Shown here: positions 10,081 to 20,718 of the stretch, piece by piece
How positions within the stretch are numbered: the stretch's first letter is position 1
How the letters are laid out: the number at the start of each line of letters is the position of its first letter
Assembly (NCBI GenBank): GCA_965218765.1
Contig: CBDCLU010000002.1
Span: forward strand, 930,001-994,000
Length of the DNA stretch: 64,000 nucleotides
Source: JBBPYC01 sp965218765
GTDB lineage: Bacteria > Pseudomonadota > Gammaproteobacteria > Burkholderiales > Burkholderiaceae_C
Reading direction: 5' to 3'
The notes under the pieces: model-generated
The model's input: the letters and a program-made list of their open reading frames with translations, nothing else
Databases searched by the model: none
What the model was told of the DNA's origin: nothing
Program-made: the position numbers and the translations under genes

Positions 10081-11085
10081 CTACTGCAATGTCGAACTGC
10101 CCGGCGGCTGCGTGGCCTGGTCGGAAAAGATCTGCGTAGCGTCGACTGCGTCGAAGCGATATTGCTGGCCGCAGAATTCACAGGCAACTTCGATCTCGCC
10201 GCGCTCGGCAATTATGTCGCGTGCCTCCGGCTCGCCCAGACTGCGAATCATTGCTTGCACGCGGGTGCGGCTGCAGGTGCAGGCAAAGCGCGGCTCCGGT
10301 GCATCGGCCGCCGGTGCCAGCTGCAGCAACTTTTCGTTCCAGAAGAGGCGGTGCAGCACATCCTGCATGGACAGCTGCAACAGTTCGTCCGGCGTGAGGC
10401 TCGCGGCCAACGTGGCCAGCCGATTGAAATCCTCGTCGCGGCCGATACGCGCCTCTTGCGCATACCGGTCGGACAGGTTGTTGGCGCCCGCCGTCGGCAT
10501 GCGTTGCAGCAGCAGCCCGGCTGCGACATGCTCGTCGGCGGCCAGCACCAGACGGGTATCCAGCTGCTCGCTTTGCAGCATGTAATGCTCGAGGATCTCG
10601 CTCAGGCGCTCGATCTTCTCGCGCCGGTCACCGTGCAGCGGCACCACGCCCTGATACGGCTGCTGGCCGGGCAGCCGATCCTGCGGATCGAACGTGATCG
10701 CGCAGCGGCCCTGGTTGCCGCGATTGACGAGCTGGCTCAAGTTGGCATCGGCAGGCGCATCGCCGATCACGGTCGCGGTCGCGCGCAGGCGCAGATCGGC
10801 TTGCGCTTCGGCCACGGCGAGCTTGACCGGGCCATCGCCGAAAATCTGCAGGATCAGCGCGCCGTTGAACTTGACGTTCGATTGCATCAGGGCCGCCGCC
10901 GCGGTCATCTCGCCGAGCAAGGCTGCCACCGGCGCCGGATAGGCACCGGTGGTGCTGTTCGCAGCGCGTCGCGCAAGGATTTCCTGCCAGGGCCGCGTCA
11001 GCCGCACGATCGCGCCGCGCACGGGAGCGCCGTCGAACAGGAATCGGCTGAGCTGCGGCGTGCGGTTGGAGGATTCGGGTTCCAT
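10081..11085 (-). CDS. hslO: Redox-regulated chaperone Hsp33
   Basis: Hsp33 holds unfolding proteins under oxidative stress. The C-terminal zinc redox switch is clear: a C-T-C pair (in FACTCSRTRV) and a C-E-F-C pair (in EVACEFCGQQ), the CXC...CXXC arrangement of the family. The N-terminal part carries RFLFDGAPVRG and the catalytic-like domain of the chaperone. ATG 11085 gives 334 residues; a TTG at 11094 overlapping the upstream stop (TTGA) is the alternative. It follows an unknown gene with a gap of five bases and is presumably coupled to it. Confidence 0.92.
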   Translation of the reverse strand: MEPESSNRTPQLSRFLFDGAPVRGAIVRLTRPWQEILARRAANSTTGAYPAPVAALLGEMTAAAALMQSNVKFNGALILQIFGDGPVKLAVAEAQADLRLRATATVIGDAPADANLSQLVNRGNQGRCAITFDPQDRLPGQQPYQGVVPLHGDRREKIERLSEILEHYMLQSEQLDTRLVLAADEHVAAGLLLQRMPTAGANNLSDRYAQEARIGRDEDFNRLATLAASLTPDELLQLSMQDVLHRLFWNEKLLQLAPAADAPEPRFACTCSRTRVQAMIRSLGEPEARDIIAERGEIEVACEFCGQQYRFDAVDATQIFSDQATQPPGSSTLQ

Positions 11086-11090
11086 CTCGT

Positions 11091-11501
11091 TCAATGTGGT
11101 CGTTGCGGTTCGGCGCCGTTCGCCGGATGCTTCCAGTTCTGATCCAGCCGCACGTAGTCGCTCGCCAGTCCGTCCATGCCGAACAGGTGCTCCAGATCGC
11201 CGAGTGTGACGCGCACGCGGTGGATCGGCTCTCCGCCGCTGCCATCGATCACGACCCGCTCCACCTTGTCGCGCAGGAAGTCGTGCGCGGCTTCGGTGGT
11301 GCCGGACGGGTTGATCACCAAGTAACGCAGCAACGCTTCGGACAGGGCGGCAACCGACAGTTCGAAGTCCGGGGACCGATACGCCACCGTGATGCCGATC
11401 TTGTCGTCCGCTTCGATCGCCGGCACATGCCGGGTCAGTCGATGATCGAACAGCGCAAGCAGCACGTCGCCGGCAACCGATTCGGTGTAGTGAGGCGTCA
11501 T
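11091..11501 (-). CDS. Hypothetical protein upstream of hslO
   Basis: A 136-residue soluble protein with no signal or membrane segment that I do not recognise. It begins MTPHYTESVAG and contains acidic, strand-rich stretches such as IEADDKIGITVAYRSPDFEL and a C-terminal DLEHLFGMDGLASDYVRL. It is followed within five bases by hslO and preceded by the carbonic anhydrase gene 76 bases upstream, so the three probably share a transcript. Function unknown. Confidence 0.65.
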   Translation of the reverse strand: MTPHYTESVAGDVLLALFDHRLTRHVPAIEADDKIGITVAYRSPDFELSVAALSEALLRYLVINPSGTTEAAHDFLRDKVERVVIDGSGGEPIHRVRVTLGDLEHLFGMDGLASDYVRLDQNWKHPANGAEPQRPH

Positions 11502-11577
11502 GGTGGCGGCCCGGCCAGCAGCGATTTGAGAGCAGCGGCGTCCGATCGCAGCGCCGGCCTGGTGCGGCCCGCGCCGC

Positions 11578-12102
11578 TCAATCCAGTCTGCGCAGACCGG
11601 CGGCGAAACGCTGGGCGTTGTCGACGTAGTGTTGTGCGATCCGCTTCAAGTCTTCGATCTGCGCGTCACTCAGTGAGCGCACCGCCTTGGCTGGGCTGCC
11701 GATGATCATCGAGCCGTCGGCAAATTCCTTGCCTTCCGTCACCAGCGCGCCAGCGCCGACCAGGCAGTTGCGGCCGATCTTGGCGCCATTGAGCACCACC
11801 GCCTGGATGCCGATCAGCGAGTTGTCGCCGATCGTGCAGCCGTGCAGCATCACCTGGTGGCCGACCGTCACGCCTTCACCGATTACCAGCGGCATGCCCG
11901 GATCGGCATGCAGCACGCTGTTGTCCTGCACGTTTGAGCGTGCGCCGATCTGGATGGTCTCGCTGTCGCCGCGTGCGACCACGCCGCACCACAGGCTGCT
12001 GTGCTCGGCCATGCGCACATCGGCGATTGCCTGCGCGGATTCCGCCACCCAGGCACCGGGCGCCAGATGGGGCGCGACGCCGTCGAGTTCAAACAGGGCC
12101 AT
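11578..12102 (-). CDS. Gamma-class carbonic anhydrase-like hexapeptide protein
   Basis: A 174-residue left-handed beta-helix protein of the YrdA/CaiE/gamma carbonic anhydrase family. The three zinc-ligand histidines are present in VLHADPG (H65), VGHQVML (H82) and LHGCTIG (H87), and the hexapeptide turns (IGDNSLIGIQ, IGRNCLVGAG) run through the chain, ending in the usual helix. Family members are trimeric; many bind zinc but their carbonic anhydrase activity is often unproven. The ATG at 12102 starts MALFELDGVAP; the frame is open much further upstream only because it lies antisense to the next gene. Confidence 0.88.
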   Translation of the reverse strand: MALFELDGVAPHLAPGAWVAESAQAIADVRMAEHSSLWCGVVARGDSETIQIGARSNVQDNSVLHADPGMPLVIGEGVTVGHQVMLHGCTIGDNSLIGIQAVVLNGAKIGRNCLVGAGALVTEGKEFADGSMIIGSPAKAVRSLSDAQIEDLKRIAQHYVDNAQRFAAGLRRLD

Positions 12103-12147
12103 GACTATCGCTTTCGTGACTTCTGGGAGGTTTTTACAATTGTAGGG

Positions 12148-12996
12148 ATGCCAGCCAAGGCCCACCAACCGCCCCCCCCGAATGCCGAGCTGCGCCAATT
12201 CGCGCTGCAGCAGTTGTGCGAACCCGAGCCCCATGCCAAGGCCGATGCGTTGCGTGCGCTGCGCCCTGGTGATTTCGACATCGATGCGACGCGATCGTTC
12301 GAGCAGCCGGCCATCGGCTTTCCCGGCCGGCTGGATCGGCCCATGCTGGTGTCGCCGGCGCAGCTGGAGCGCCGCTCGGCCCATACGGAAACCGGCCGCG
12401 CGGCTTTGCTGCACGCGATCGCGCACATCGAACTCAACGCGATCCATCTGGCACTCGATGCGGTCTGGCGTTTCGCCGGCCTGCCGCGAACCTTCTATTG
12501 CGACTGGATCGGCGTGGCGATCGAGGAAGCGAACCATTTCAGTCTGCTGGTCGAGCACCTGCGCACGTTCGGCGTTCAATATGGCGATTTTCCGGCGCAC
12601 GACGGGCTCTGGGAGATGGCGCACTGCACCCGAGGCGACGTGCTCGCGCGCATGGCCCTGGTGCCGCGCACGCTGGAGGCGCGCGGGCTGGACGCCTCCC
12701 CTGCGCTGCGTGCCAAGCTCGCCCAGGCGGGCGACCAGCGTGCCGCTGAAATTCTGGACCTGATTCTGCGCGAGGAGATCGGGCATGTGGCGATCGGCAA
12801 CCGCTGGTTCGGCTGGTTGTGCGCCGAGCGTGGGCTCGATCCGTTGGCCGCGTTCGCGCAGCTGCAGGCCGAACACCATGCGCCGAAGCCACGCGGGCCA
12901 TTTAACCTCGCGGCGCGGCGCGCAGCCGGTTTCAGCGCTGCCGAGCTGGCGCTGCTGCAGGCCGACGACGCGCTGCGCCGGCCGGCGGTTAGCTAA
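12148..12996 (+). CDS. DUF455 (COG2833) ferritin-like protein
   Basis: A 282-residue protein of the DUF455/COG2833 family. Three helices carry carboxylate-histidine motifs expected of a ferritin-like diiron fold: AHIELNAIHLALD, IEEANHFSLL and LREEIGHVAIG; the NRWFGWLC segment follows. The family is widely conserved in proteobacteria but has no established function. The gene starts at ATG 12148, 45 bases from the divergent carbonic anhydrase start, and ends 61 bases before a P1-family peptidase gene. Confidence 0.82.
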   Translation: MPAKAHQPPPPNAELRQFALQQLCEPEPHAKADALRALRPGDFDIDATRSFEQPAIGFPGRLDRPMLVSPAQLERRSAHTETGRAALLHAIAHIELNAIHLALDAVWRFAGLPRTFYCDWIGVAIEEANHFSLLVEHLRTFGVQYGDFPAHDGLWEMAHCTRGDVLARMALVPRTLEARGLDASPALRAKLAQAGDQRAAEILDLILREEIGHVAIGNRWFGWLCAERGLDPLAAFAQLQAEHHAPKPRGPFNLAARRAAGFSAAELALLQADDALRRPAVS

Positions 12997-13057
12997 AGTC
13001 GCCGGCCGGTGCGCCGCCACTGGCGGACCAGTCCATTCTGACCAACAACCCCGTGTC

Positions 13058-14083
13058 ATGACCGCTTTCCAGTTGCCGGATCCAAGGCAATCTGCCGGCT
13101 CGATCACGCGGGTCGCTGGCATCGAAGTCGGCCACTACACCCACTCTCGGCGACCGACCGGATGCTCCGTGGTGCTCGCGCGTGGTGGTGCGGTGGCCGG
13201 CGTCGACGTGCGCGGTGCGGCGCCCGGCACGCGCGAGACCGATCTGCTGGAGCCCGGCAATCTGGTGCAGCAGGTGCATGCGGTGCTGCTGACCGGCGGC
13301 AGCGCGTTCGGCCTGGCCGCGGCCGACGGCGCGGTGCGCTGGCTTGAACACAACGGCATCGGACTCGAAGTGCTGCCGTCGCTGCGGCTGCCGCTGCTGC
13401 CGGCCGCCGTGCTGTTCGACCTCACCGTCGGCGACCCGCGCATCCGGCCGGACGCGGACGCCGGCTTCGCGGCCTGTGCCGCAGCGTCCGTAGCCGATCC
13501 TGCGGAAGGCAACGTCGGCGCCGGTGCGGGGGCCACCGTTGGCAAGCTGTTCGGGCTGGATCGTTCCATGAAAGGCGGGATCGGCAGCGCTTCGCTGACG
13601 GTGGATGGCGTGACCGTCGGCGCGCTGGTGGCCTGCAATGCGCTCGGCGACGTGCTCGACCCGGACACCGCGCAGGTGGTGGCCGGCGCGCGCACGCGCG
13701 ATGGCGCCAGCTTGTTCGACAGCCGCCGCGCACTGCTGCGCGGCGAGCTGCCGCTGCCCGTGCTGGCCGGCTCGAACACCACGATCGGCGTGATTGCGAC
13801 TGATGCGGTGCTGACCAAGCTGCAAGCGCGCAAGCTCGCGCAGCTCGGCCACGACGGGCTGGCCCGCAGCATCAATCCCGCGCACGGGATGAGCGATGGC
13901 GACACGCTGTTCGCGCTGGGCACCGGCCGCGCCGGCTGCATGCCCGGCATGATCCTGCTCGGCACGATGGCAGCTGAAGTCACCGCGCACGCGGTGCTGC
14001 GTGCGGTGCAGGCAGCCACCGGACTCAGAATCGGCGCGCAGCACTGGCCCGCGCTGCGGGACTTGCCGCCGCGCATGAGTTGA
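13058..14083 (+). CDS. P1 family peptidase (DmpA/beta-peptidyl aminopeptidase superfamily)
   Basis: A 341-residue protein of the DmpA-like N-terminal-nucleophile fold, MEROPS family S58/P1. Recognisable features are the start SITRVAGIEVGHYTHS, the TGGSAFGLAAADG loop, GNVGAGAGATVGK, and the SNTTIGVIATDA segment near the processing site. DmpA enzymes are self-cleaved at a Ser; here the equivalent region reads Gly-Ser-Asn-Thr-Thr, so the nucleophile should be confirmed by alignment. Cytosolic, no signal peptide. Confidence 0.85.
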   Translation: MTAFQLPDPRQSAGSITRVAGIEVGHYTHSRRPTGCSVVLARGGAVAGVDVRGAAPGTRETDLLEPGNLVQQVHAVLLTGGSAFGLAAADGAVRWLEHNGIGLEVLPSLRLPLLPAAVLFDLTVGDPRIRPDADAGFAACAAASVADPAEGNVGAGAGATVGKLFGLDRSMKGGIGSASLTVDGVTVGALVACNALGDVLDPDTAQVVAGARTRDGASLFDSRRALLRGELPLPVLAGSNTTIGVIATDAVLTKLQARKLAQLGHDGLARSINPAHGMSDGDTLFALGTGRAGCMPGMILLGTMAAEVTAHAVLRAVQAATGLRIGAQHWPALRDLPPRMS

Positions 14084-14386
14084 GGCCCGGGCCGACGCGA
14101 CGCTCGGTTGGCAGCGGGATCATTCACCGCTCACGGGCTGCGGACGACTCACGTAGCCTGGGTTCTGCCGCTGTGGCTTTGCCCAATTGAGCTGCGGCGA
14201 TCCGATCGGGTTAGCGCTGTTAGGCGCCGCGAGTGCGCATTGAACCGTTCGTTCCTGAGTGGGCCAGGTGCTTGCGCACGCAGCTGTAACTGCCGCGCTT
14301 GCATCGGCGAACTTCCAGCCGTGCGGCTTTGGATCGGCGCCCTCTCGCAGATTTTTTCGGGCACGCGCATCAGCCGATCTTTGCTC
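14084..14386. other. Gap between peptidase and radical SAM genes
   Basis: The gap holds no frame with family support. The radical SAM frame stays open upstream through it, but that extension is rich in Arg, Cys and Trp and resembles no N-terminus of the family, so it is read as leader DNA. It must contain the promoter of the radical SAM/DUF547 pair; I could not identify a convincing sigma-70 site. Confidence 0.5.
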
Positions 14387-15763
14387 ATGCCCGCGCCCAC
14401 TGCCCTGCCTGCTCCAACCACCACCGGCGATTCCGATGCGAGACGCGCCGCGCTGCGCGAACGCATGCAACGCACGGGTCAATGGTCGCCTGCGCAGGCG
14501 GCCGGTCGGCGCTGGGCGATCGGCTGCGTGTCGCTCGAGATCACCCAGCGCTGCAACCTGGATTGCACACTTTGCTATCTTTCCGATAGCGCAGAGGCCA
14601 TACGCGACTTACCGCTCGACGAGATTTTTCGCAGGATCGAGACCATTCGCGACGCTTTCGGCCCGGACACCGACGTGCAGATCTCCGGCGGCGATCCGAC
14701 CTTGCGCGACCGCGGCGAACTGACGCAGATCGTGCGCCACGTGCGCGCCTGCGGCCTGCGCGCTTCGCTGTTCACGAACGGCATCCTGCTGAACCGGGCC
14801 TGGCTGCAGGAACTCGCGCAGGCCGGCCTGAACGATGTCGCATTTCACGTGGACATGACGCAGCAGCGCAAGGGCTTCGGCTCGGAAGCGGAGCTGAACC
14901 GCTTGCGCGAGCGCTACCTCGAAATGGCGCGTGGGCTGCCCGTTTCGGTGATCTTCAACACCACCGTGTTCGCCGGCAACCTGCACGAAGTGGCCGGGCT
15001 GGCCGACTTCTTCATCCAACGCAGCGACGTGGTGCGGTTCGCATCGTTTCAGCTCGGTGCCGATACCGGCCGCGGCACCGAGCCCGCAGCTGGCGCGCAC
15101 GCTGTCACGCAGGCCGGCGTCTGGCAGCGCATCGAGCGTGGCGCCGGCATCACGCTGAACACGGAAGCGCTGCAGCCCGGGCACCGCAGCTGCAACCGAT
15201 ATGCGATGCTCGCCTCGATCGGCAGCCGGCGCTTCGACGTGTTCGCGGATGGCCCGTTCGTCGCGCGCCTGATGCAGGCGACCGCGCGGATCGCGTTGCC
15301 GCGCGACCAGGGCGTTGCGGGTGCCTGGGCGCTTGCGCGCGCGCTGGCGCGGCACCCGGCGCTGAGCGTCGGCCTGCTGCGGCGGGCCCTGTCCGCGCTC
15401 TGGCAGGCGCGCGGTGCCTGGTTCGAGACCGGCCGCCTGCGCCGACCGCGCGTGGCGAAGATCTCGTTTTTCACACACAGCTTCATGGACGCCTGTGCGC
15501 TGGATGCCGAGCGCATCGACGCCTGCGTCTTCATGGCTGCGACGGTGGACGGCCCGGTGTCGATGTGCGCCTACAACGCCGAGCGGGACCGCTGGCTGTT
15601 GCAGCCCCTGCAACTGCGCGACGGCCGGCATTGGCAACCGCTTGCCGTCGCAGCGAACGCGCAGGGCGAGGTCCACATTCCGATCAAATGGCTCAAGGGC
15701 AAGCCGCGCCGGGCATCGCTTGCGGATGGGCGCAAACCGGATCGTTCAAGCGCCGGCATCTGA
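14387..15763 (+). CDS. Radical SAM protein, COG1964-like
   Basis: A 458-residue radical SAM enzyme. The cluster motif CNLDCTLC (C56, C60, C63) and the GGDP motif (101-104) are clear, so it should reductively cleave S-adenosylmethionine on a [4Fe-4S] cluster. The C-terminal region has HSFMDACALDAERIDACVF followed by DGPVSMCAYN, which resembles the conserved C-terminal block of the COG1964 group that includes archaeal MJ0619, proposed to methylate the methanopterin ring. That assignment is from remembered motif similarity. No cobalamin domain is seen. It ends 13 bases before a DUF547 lipoprotein gene, implying an operon. Substrate unknown. Confidence 0.8.
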   Translation: MPAPTALPAPTTTGDSDARRAALRERMQRTGQWSPAQAAGRRWAIGCVSLEITQRCNLDCTLCYLSDSAEAIRDLPLDEIFRRIETIRDAFGPDTDVQISGGDPTLRDRGELTQIVRHVRACGLRASLFTNGILLNRAWLQELAQAGLNDVAFHVDMTQQRKGFGSEAELNRLRERYLEMARGLPVSVIFNTTVFAGNLHEVAGLADFFIQRSDVVRFASFQLGADTGRGTEPAAGAHAVTQAGVWQRIERGAGITLNTEALQPGHRSCNRYAMLASIGSRRFDVFADGPFVARLMQATARIALPRDQGVAGAWALARALARHPALSVGLLRRALSALWQARGAWFETGRLRRPRVAKISFFTHSFMDACALDAERIDACVFMAATVDGPVSMCAYNAERDRWLLQPLQLRDGRHWQPLAVAANAQGEVHIPIKWLKGKPRRASLADGRKPDRSSAGI

Positions 15764-15776
15764 AGCGCGAGCCGCA

Positions 15777-16634
15777 ATGACCATCAGATTGCCCCGACTC
15801 ACCCGCGTCCACGGCCGCAGCAGGCGCGCTCTGTTCGCGCTGCCAGTGCTGTTCATTGCGCTATCGCTCGGAGCCTGCACCACCTTGGTGGAACCCGGTG
15901 CCGCAGTGCAGCCGGATCGGCCTGTGGTGACGCTTGCGCAGGCCGAACGCGGCTATGCACGCGTGCTGCAACGTCACGTGAATGACCGCGGTGAAGTGGC
16001 GTTCGCCGCACTGCAGCGCGATCAGAGCGAGGCGGGACTGCCCGCGCTCGAGCACTATGTCCGTGCAATTGCAGCGACCCCGCTCGATACCGCCGCGCCG
16101 ACGCCGAGCGGCCGGCTGGCCCACCTGATCAACGCCTACAACGCGTTGTCGATGTTCAACGTGATCGCATCGGGCATCCCGCGCACGCATGAGGGCCTGG
16201 CCAACAAGCTGCAGTACTTCGTGCTGCGCGAGTTCGAGATCGGCGGCACGCGCCGGTCGCTGCGCAGTTTTGAAAACGACGTGATCCGCAAGCTCGATGA
16301 GCCGCGCGTGCACTTCGCGCTGAACTGCTCGGCCGTGGCCTGCCCGCAGTTGCCGCGCGAGCCGTTCTCGGGCGCGCGGCTCGATGCGCAACTCGAACGC
16401 GAAGCGACACGCTTTTTCGCGCGCCCGCTGAACCTGCGCATCGACCATGCCGAACGCACAGTCTGGCTCAGCGAGATTCTGCGGTTCTACACCGCGGACT
16501 TCGTGCCTGGCCACGCCGATTCACTGATCGCGTATGCACAGCGGTATGTGCCGATGGTGTTGCGCACCGACTACGCGGTCAGATTCACACCGTACGATTG
16601 GACAATAGCGAACAGCGCGCGCCCGCGCCCGTAG
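15777..16634 (+). CDS. DUF547 lipoprotein
   Basis: A 285-residue predicted lipoprotein: basic N-terminus, hydrophobic segment, then L-G-A-C with the acylated Cys at about residue 34. The body is a DUF547 domain, seen in AHLINAYNALSMFNVI, FENDVIRKLDEPRVHFALNC and the paired cysteines of NCSAVACPQLP, and ends with FLPYDW-like FTPYDWTIAN. The conserved Cys and His suggest a cysteine-hydrolase-like fold, but no function is established. Sits immediately downstream of the radical SAM gene. Confidence 0.85.
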   Translation: MTIRLPRLTRVHGRSRRALFALPVLFIALSLGACTTLVEPGAAVQPDRPVVTLAQAERGYARVLQRHVNDRGEVAFAALQRDQSEAGLPALEHYVRAIAATPLDTAAPTPSGRLAHLINAYNALSMFNVIASGIPRTHEGLANKLQYFVLREFEIGGTRRSLRSFENDVIRKLDEPRVHFALNCSAVACPQLPREPFSGARLDAQLEREATRFFARPLNLRIDHAERTVWLSEILRFYTADFVPGHADSLIAYAQRYVPMVLRTDYAVRFTPYDWTIANSARPRP

Positions 16635-16683
16635 CCCGGCATCGCCCCAATCGAACAAGCCGGCGCTGCGTTCTCGCCGACTT

Positions 16684-17787
16684 GTGGAAAGAAGCCTGTT
16701 GCACTTGCGAATTCTGGCGTGGTGGCAATCTGCCACGGGTCTCAAGCGCGGTCTGCGCGTGACCTGCACCTTGGGCACTGGTGTGGCAGCAGCGTTGCTG
16801 TGCGAGCAGCTGCACACGCCGCTGCCGTGGATGCTCGGGCCGCTGCTGGCGGTTGCGATCGGCGGCATGCTGGGTGCGCCGGTCGAGACCGCGGCGCCGC
16901 TGCGCGATGCGGGGCAGCTTGCGATCGGCACGGCGCTCGGGCTTTATTTCACGCCCGATGTGCTGCGCACGATGGCGGCGCTGACGCCGGCACTGGCCGC
17001 GGGCATCGGCTGGGCGTTGCTGCTCGGCTGGCTGTTCTATCGCCTGCTCGCGCGCAGCGTGGGCGCGCGCTCGCCGGCCGATCACGCCACCGCTTTTTTT
17101 TCGGCCGCGATCGGCGGTGCATCGGAGATGGTCGTGCTCGGAGAACACCATGGCGGGCGCATCGACCGCATTGCCGCCGCGCACACGCTGCGCGTGCTGC
17201 TGGTGGTCGTGCTCATCCCGGTCGGCTTTCAGCTCGCGGGCCTGCGCGGCATCGATCTGACGCCGCCCGGGCCGGGCGGCTTTCATCCGGGCGGCTTGCT
17301 GCTGCTGAGCGTGCTGGCGCTGGCCGGCGCGCTGGCGTTGCGCCGGCTGCGGCTGCCCAACCCCTGGGTGCTCGGCGCGCTGGCCGTATCGATGGCGTTG
17401 ACGGCCAGCGGTGTCGAGCTGTCGACGCTGCCCAAGGCGGTCAGCAACGCGGCGCAGTTGTGCATCGGCGTATCGCTCGGCACGCGCTTCACGCCGGACT
17501 TCGCCCGCAGTGCGCCGCGCTGGCTCGGCACGGTCGCCCTCGGCACGTTGGCGATGATCGTGCTGTCGGCCGGTTTTGCCTGGCTGGTGGCCACGTTCAC
17601 GCACCTGCACTGGGCCACCGTGCTGCTCGGCACCTCGCCGGGCGGCATCGCGGAGATGTCGATCACCGCGAAGGTGATGCAGCTCGGCGTGCCGATCGTG
17701 ACGGCGTTTCATGTGACGCGCTATGTGGTCGTGCTGCTGGCGACCGCGCCGCTTTATCGGTGGCTGAAGCCGGGTGTCGCGCGATGA
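16684..17787 (+). CDS. AbrB family integral membrane protein
   Basis: A polytopic membrane protein of about 367 residues made of two similar halves, each with the PWMLGPLLA or PNPWVLGALAVS type segment, as in the AbrB/Gate family (formerly tied to ammonia monooxygenase). Ten or so hydrophobic segments are visible. Substrate is unknown. The start is uncertain: GTG 16684 gives the longest form, without a clear ribosome site, and TTG 16699 is possible. Its stop overlaps the ATG of the next gene (ATGA). Confidence 0.8.
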   Translation: MERSLLHLRILAWWQSATGLKRGLRVTCTLGTGVAAALLCEQLHTPLPWMLGPLLAVAIGGMLGAPVETAAPLRDAGQLAIGTALGLYFTPDVLRTMAALTPALAAGIGWALLLGWLFYRLLARSVGARSPADHATAFFSAAIGGASEMVVLGEHHGGRIDRIAAAHTLRVLLVVVLIPVGFQLAGLRGIDLTPPGPGGFHPGGLLLLSVLALAGALALRRLRLPNPWVLGALAVSMALTASGVELSTLPKAVSNAAQLCIGVSLGTRFTPDFARSAPRWLGTVALGTLAMIVLSAGFAWLVATFTHLHWATVLLGTSPGGIAEMSITAKVMQLGVPIVTAFHVTRYVVVLLATAPLYRWLKPGVAR

Positions 17788-18285
17788 CGGACGCAGCTGA
17801 AAGCGTCGGCTTCGGTGGCGGCTGCCACTGGTGTACCGAGGCCGTGTTTGAAGCACTGGCAGGCGTGGGCGCCGTCGCGCAGGGTTGGATCGCGCCGGCC
17901 ACCGCAAACGATGATTTTTCGGAAGCCGTGCTACTGACGTTCGATCCCTGCCGCGTCGGCCTCGACACCCTCGTCGCGGTGCATCTGCATACGCACAGCT
18001 GCACGGCCGACCACGCGCTGCGCGGACGATATCGATCGGCGATCTACACCCGCTCCACCTTGCAGGCACAGCACGCGCGCCGCGCGATCGACGCGCTGCA
18101 GCGCACCGACTTCGATGCGCCGATCATCACGCAGGTGCTGCCGTTCGGTGCGTTTCGCGCCAATTCAGACCGCTATCTGCACTACCACGCGCAGAATCCG
18201 GATCGCCCGTTCTGCCAGCGCTTCATCGCGCCCAAGCTCGCGCTGGTCCGCGCGCACTTTGCTGCAGACAGCAAGCCGGGCGGCC

Positions 18286-18302
<17 letters not shown>
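17784..18302 (+). CDS. Divergent peptide methionine sulfoxide reductase A-like protein
   Basis: A 172-residue protein with the MsrA signature GFGGGCHWCTEAVF, where the first Cys of the GGC is the catalytic one in MsrA, plus the downstream GRYRSAIYT segment equivalent to the MsrA QYRSAIF strand. It departs from standard MsrA: the GYAGG turn is replaced by GWIAPAT, and the usual HDPT segment reads HTHSCTAD. Activity is therefore plausible but unproven. ATG 17784 overlaps the AbrB-type gene stop, and the 3' end overlaps the convergent ettA end by 17 bases. Confidence 0.75.
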
Positions 18303-19947
<1,645 letters not shown>

Positions 19948-19966
19948 TGGGTGATCCTTCGGGTGT

Positions 19967-20386
19967 TCAGATGTCGGCCATCAGGTCGACGAAAGGTTTA
20001 CGCGATTTCCAGCGATAGACGCCGAAGTCTCGGCGGTCGGTCGTGAGGATGCGACCGTGGTTCAAATGTTCAGCCAGCAGCAGCAGCGATGCATCAGCCA
20101 AGTCCATCGGCAGCTTGCGGTACTGCTGCATCATCGTCGCCATGCGGCCGATTGACGGTTTCGGCACGTCCCAGACGAAGATGCTGCCCTCAGCAACTTC
20201 AGAGACGAAGGCCGTGGCCGCCTTGGTGCCGAGCCTGGCTTGCAACAGATACGCAGTCTCGGTCATGACCGGCCATGTCGTGATCCAGCCTTCGCTGACT
20301 GTGCCCAGAAAATTCAGCGCACGCGAGTGGTTCGCATCGCAAGCGTCGAGGCAGGCGTAGAAAAATCCCGAGTCAACAATGATCAA
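19967..20386 (-). CDS. PIN-domain toxin, VapC-like
   Basis: A 139-residue PIN domain ribonuclease. The acidic residues expected in the active site are present: D5 (IIVDSGFF), E43 (MTETAYLL), D95/D98 (LADASLL) and D117/D120 (TTDRRDFGVYR). VapC toxins cut tRNA, rRNA or mRNA; the target here is unknown. Start is TTG 20386, whose TTG overlaps the antitoxin TGA stop, giving the usual M-I-I-V-D N-terminus. The gene lies downstream of its antitoxin in the standard order. Confidence 0.85.
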   Translation of the reverse strand: MIIVDSGFFYACLDACDANHSRALNFLGTVSEGWITTWPVMTETAYLLQARLGTKAATAFVSEVAEGSIFVWDVPKPSIGRMATMMQQYRKLPMDLADASLLLLAEHLNHGRILTTDRRDFGVYRWKSRKPFVDLMADI

Positions 20387-20718
20387 CGACGCGCCGCCTT
20401 GCCTGCAGTTGCGTGACGCGGAAGTTCTTTGCCGGTCGCTTGCAGTTTGCCGTCCAGGTAGTCGGCAACGACCCGCTTGACTTGTGACGACGTGTCGGCG
20501 TGACCGCTGCGAAAGCGCCCGATCAGAGGCGTCAGGTGCGGCAGCGCGGGCGGTCGCAAAAGCCGCTGCGCGGAATAGTAATGAGCCAGGCTTGCACGGA
20601 CAACCTCGCTCACGCCCAGTCCGGTGGTGGTCACCAGGTAGTCCAGCTGCGCAGCTGCCTGTTCGTCGAGTCTGGCATTGATCCGGGCTTCGGACACATT
20701 CGATCGCATGTATGCCAT
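20383..20718 (-). CDS. Ribbon-helix-helix antitoxin, VapB-like partner of the PIN toxin
   Basis: A 111-residue protein with a ribbon-helix-helix DNA-binding N-terminus (RINARLDEQAAAQLDYLVTTTG, then GVSEVVRASLAHYY), followed by a longer basic C-terminal tail expected to wrap the toxin. The start is ATG 20718 or ATG 20709; the frame is open further upstream but crosses the operator. It is longer than typical CopG-like antitoxins. Its stop overlaps the toxin start, so production of the two is coupled. Autoregulation is inferred from direct repeats over the start codon. Confidence 0.82.
   Translation of the reverse strand: MAYMRSNVSEARINARLDEQAAAQLDYLVTTTGLGVSEVVRASLAHYYSAQRLLRPPALPHLTPLIGRFRSGHADTSSQVKRVVADYLDGKLQATGKELPRHATAGKAARR

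Noticed and set aside
12105..13122. Upstream extension of the carbonic anhydrase frame
   Set aside because: It runs antisense to the DUF455 gene and has no domain; the ATG at 12102 gives the standard N-terminus.
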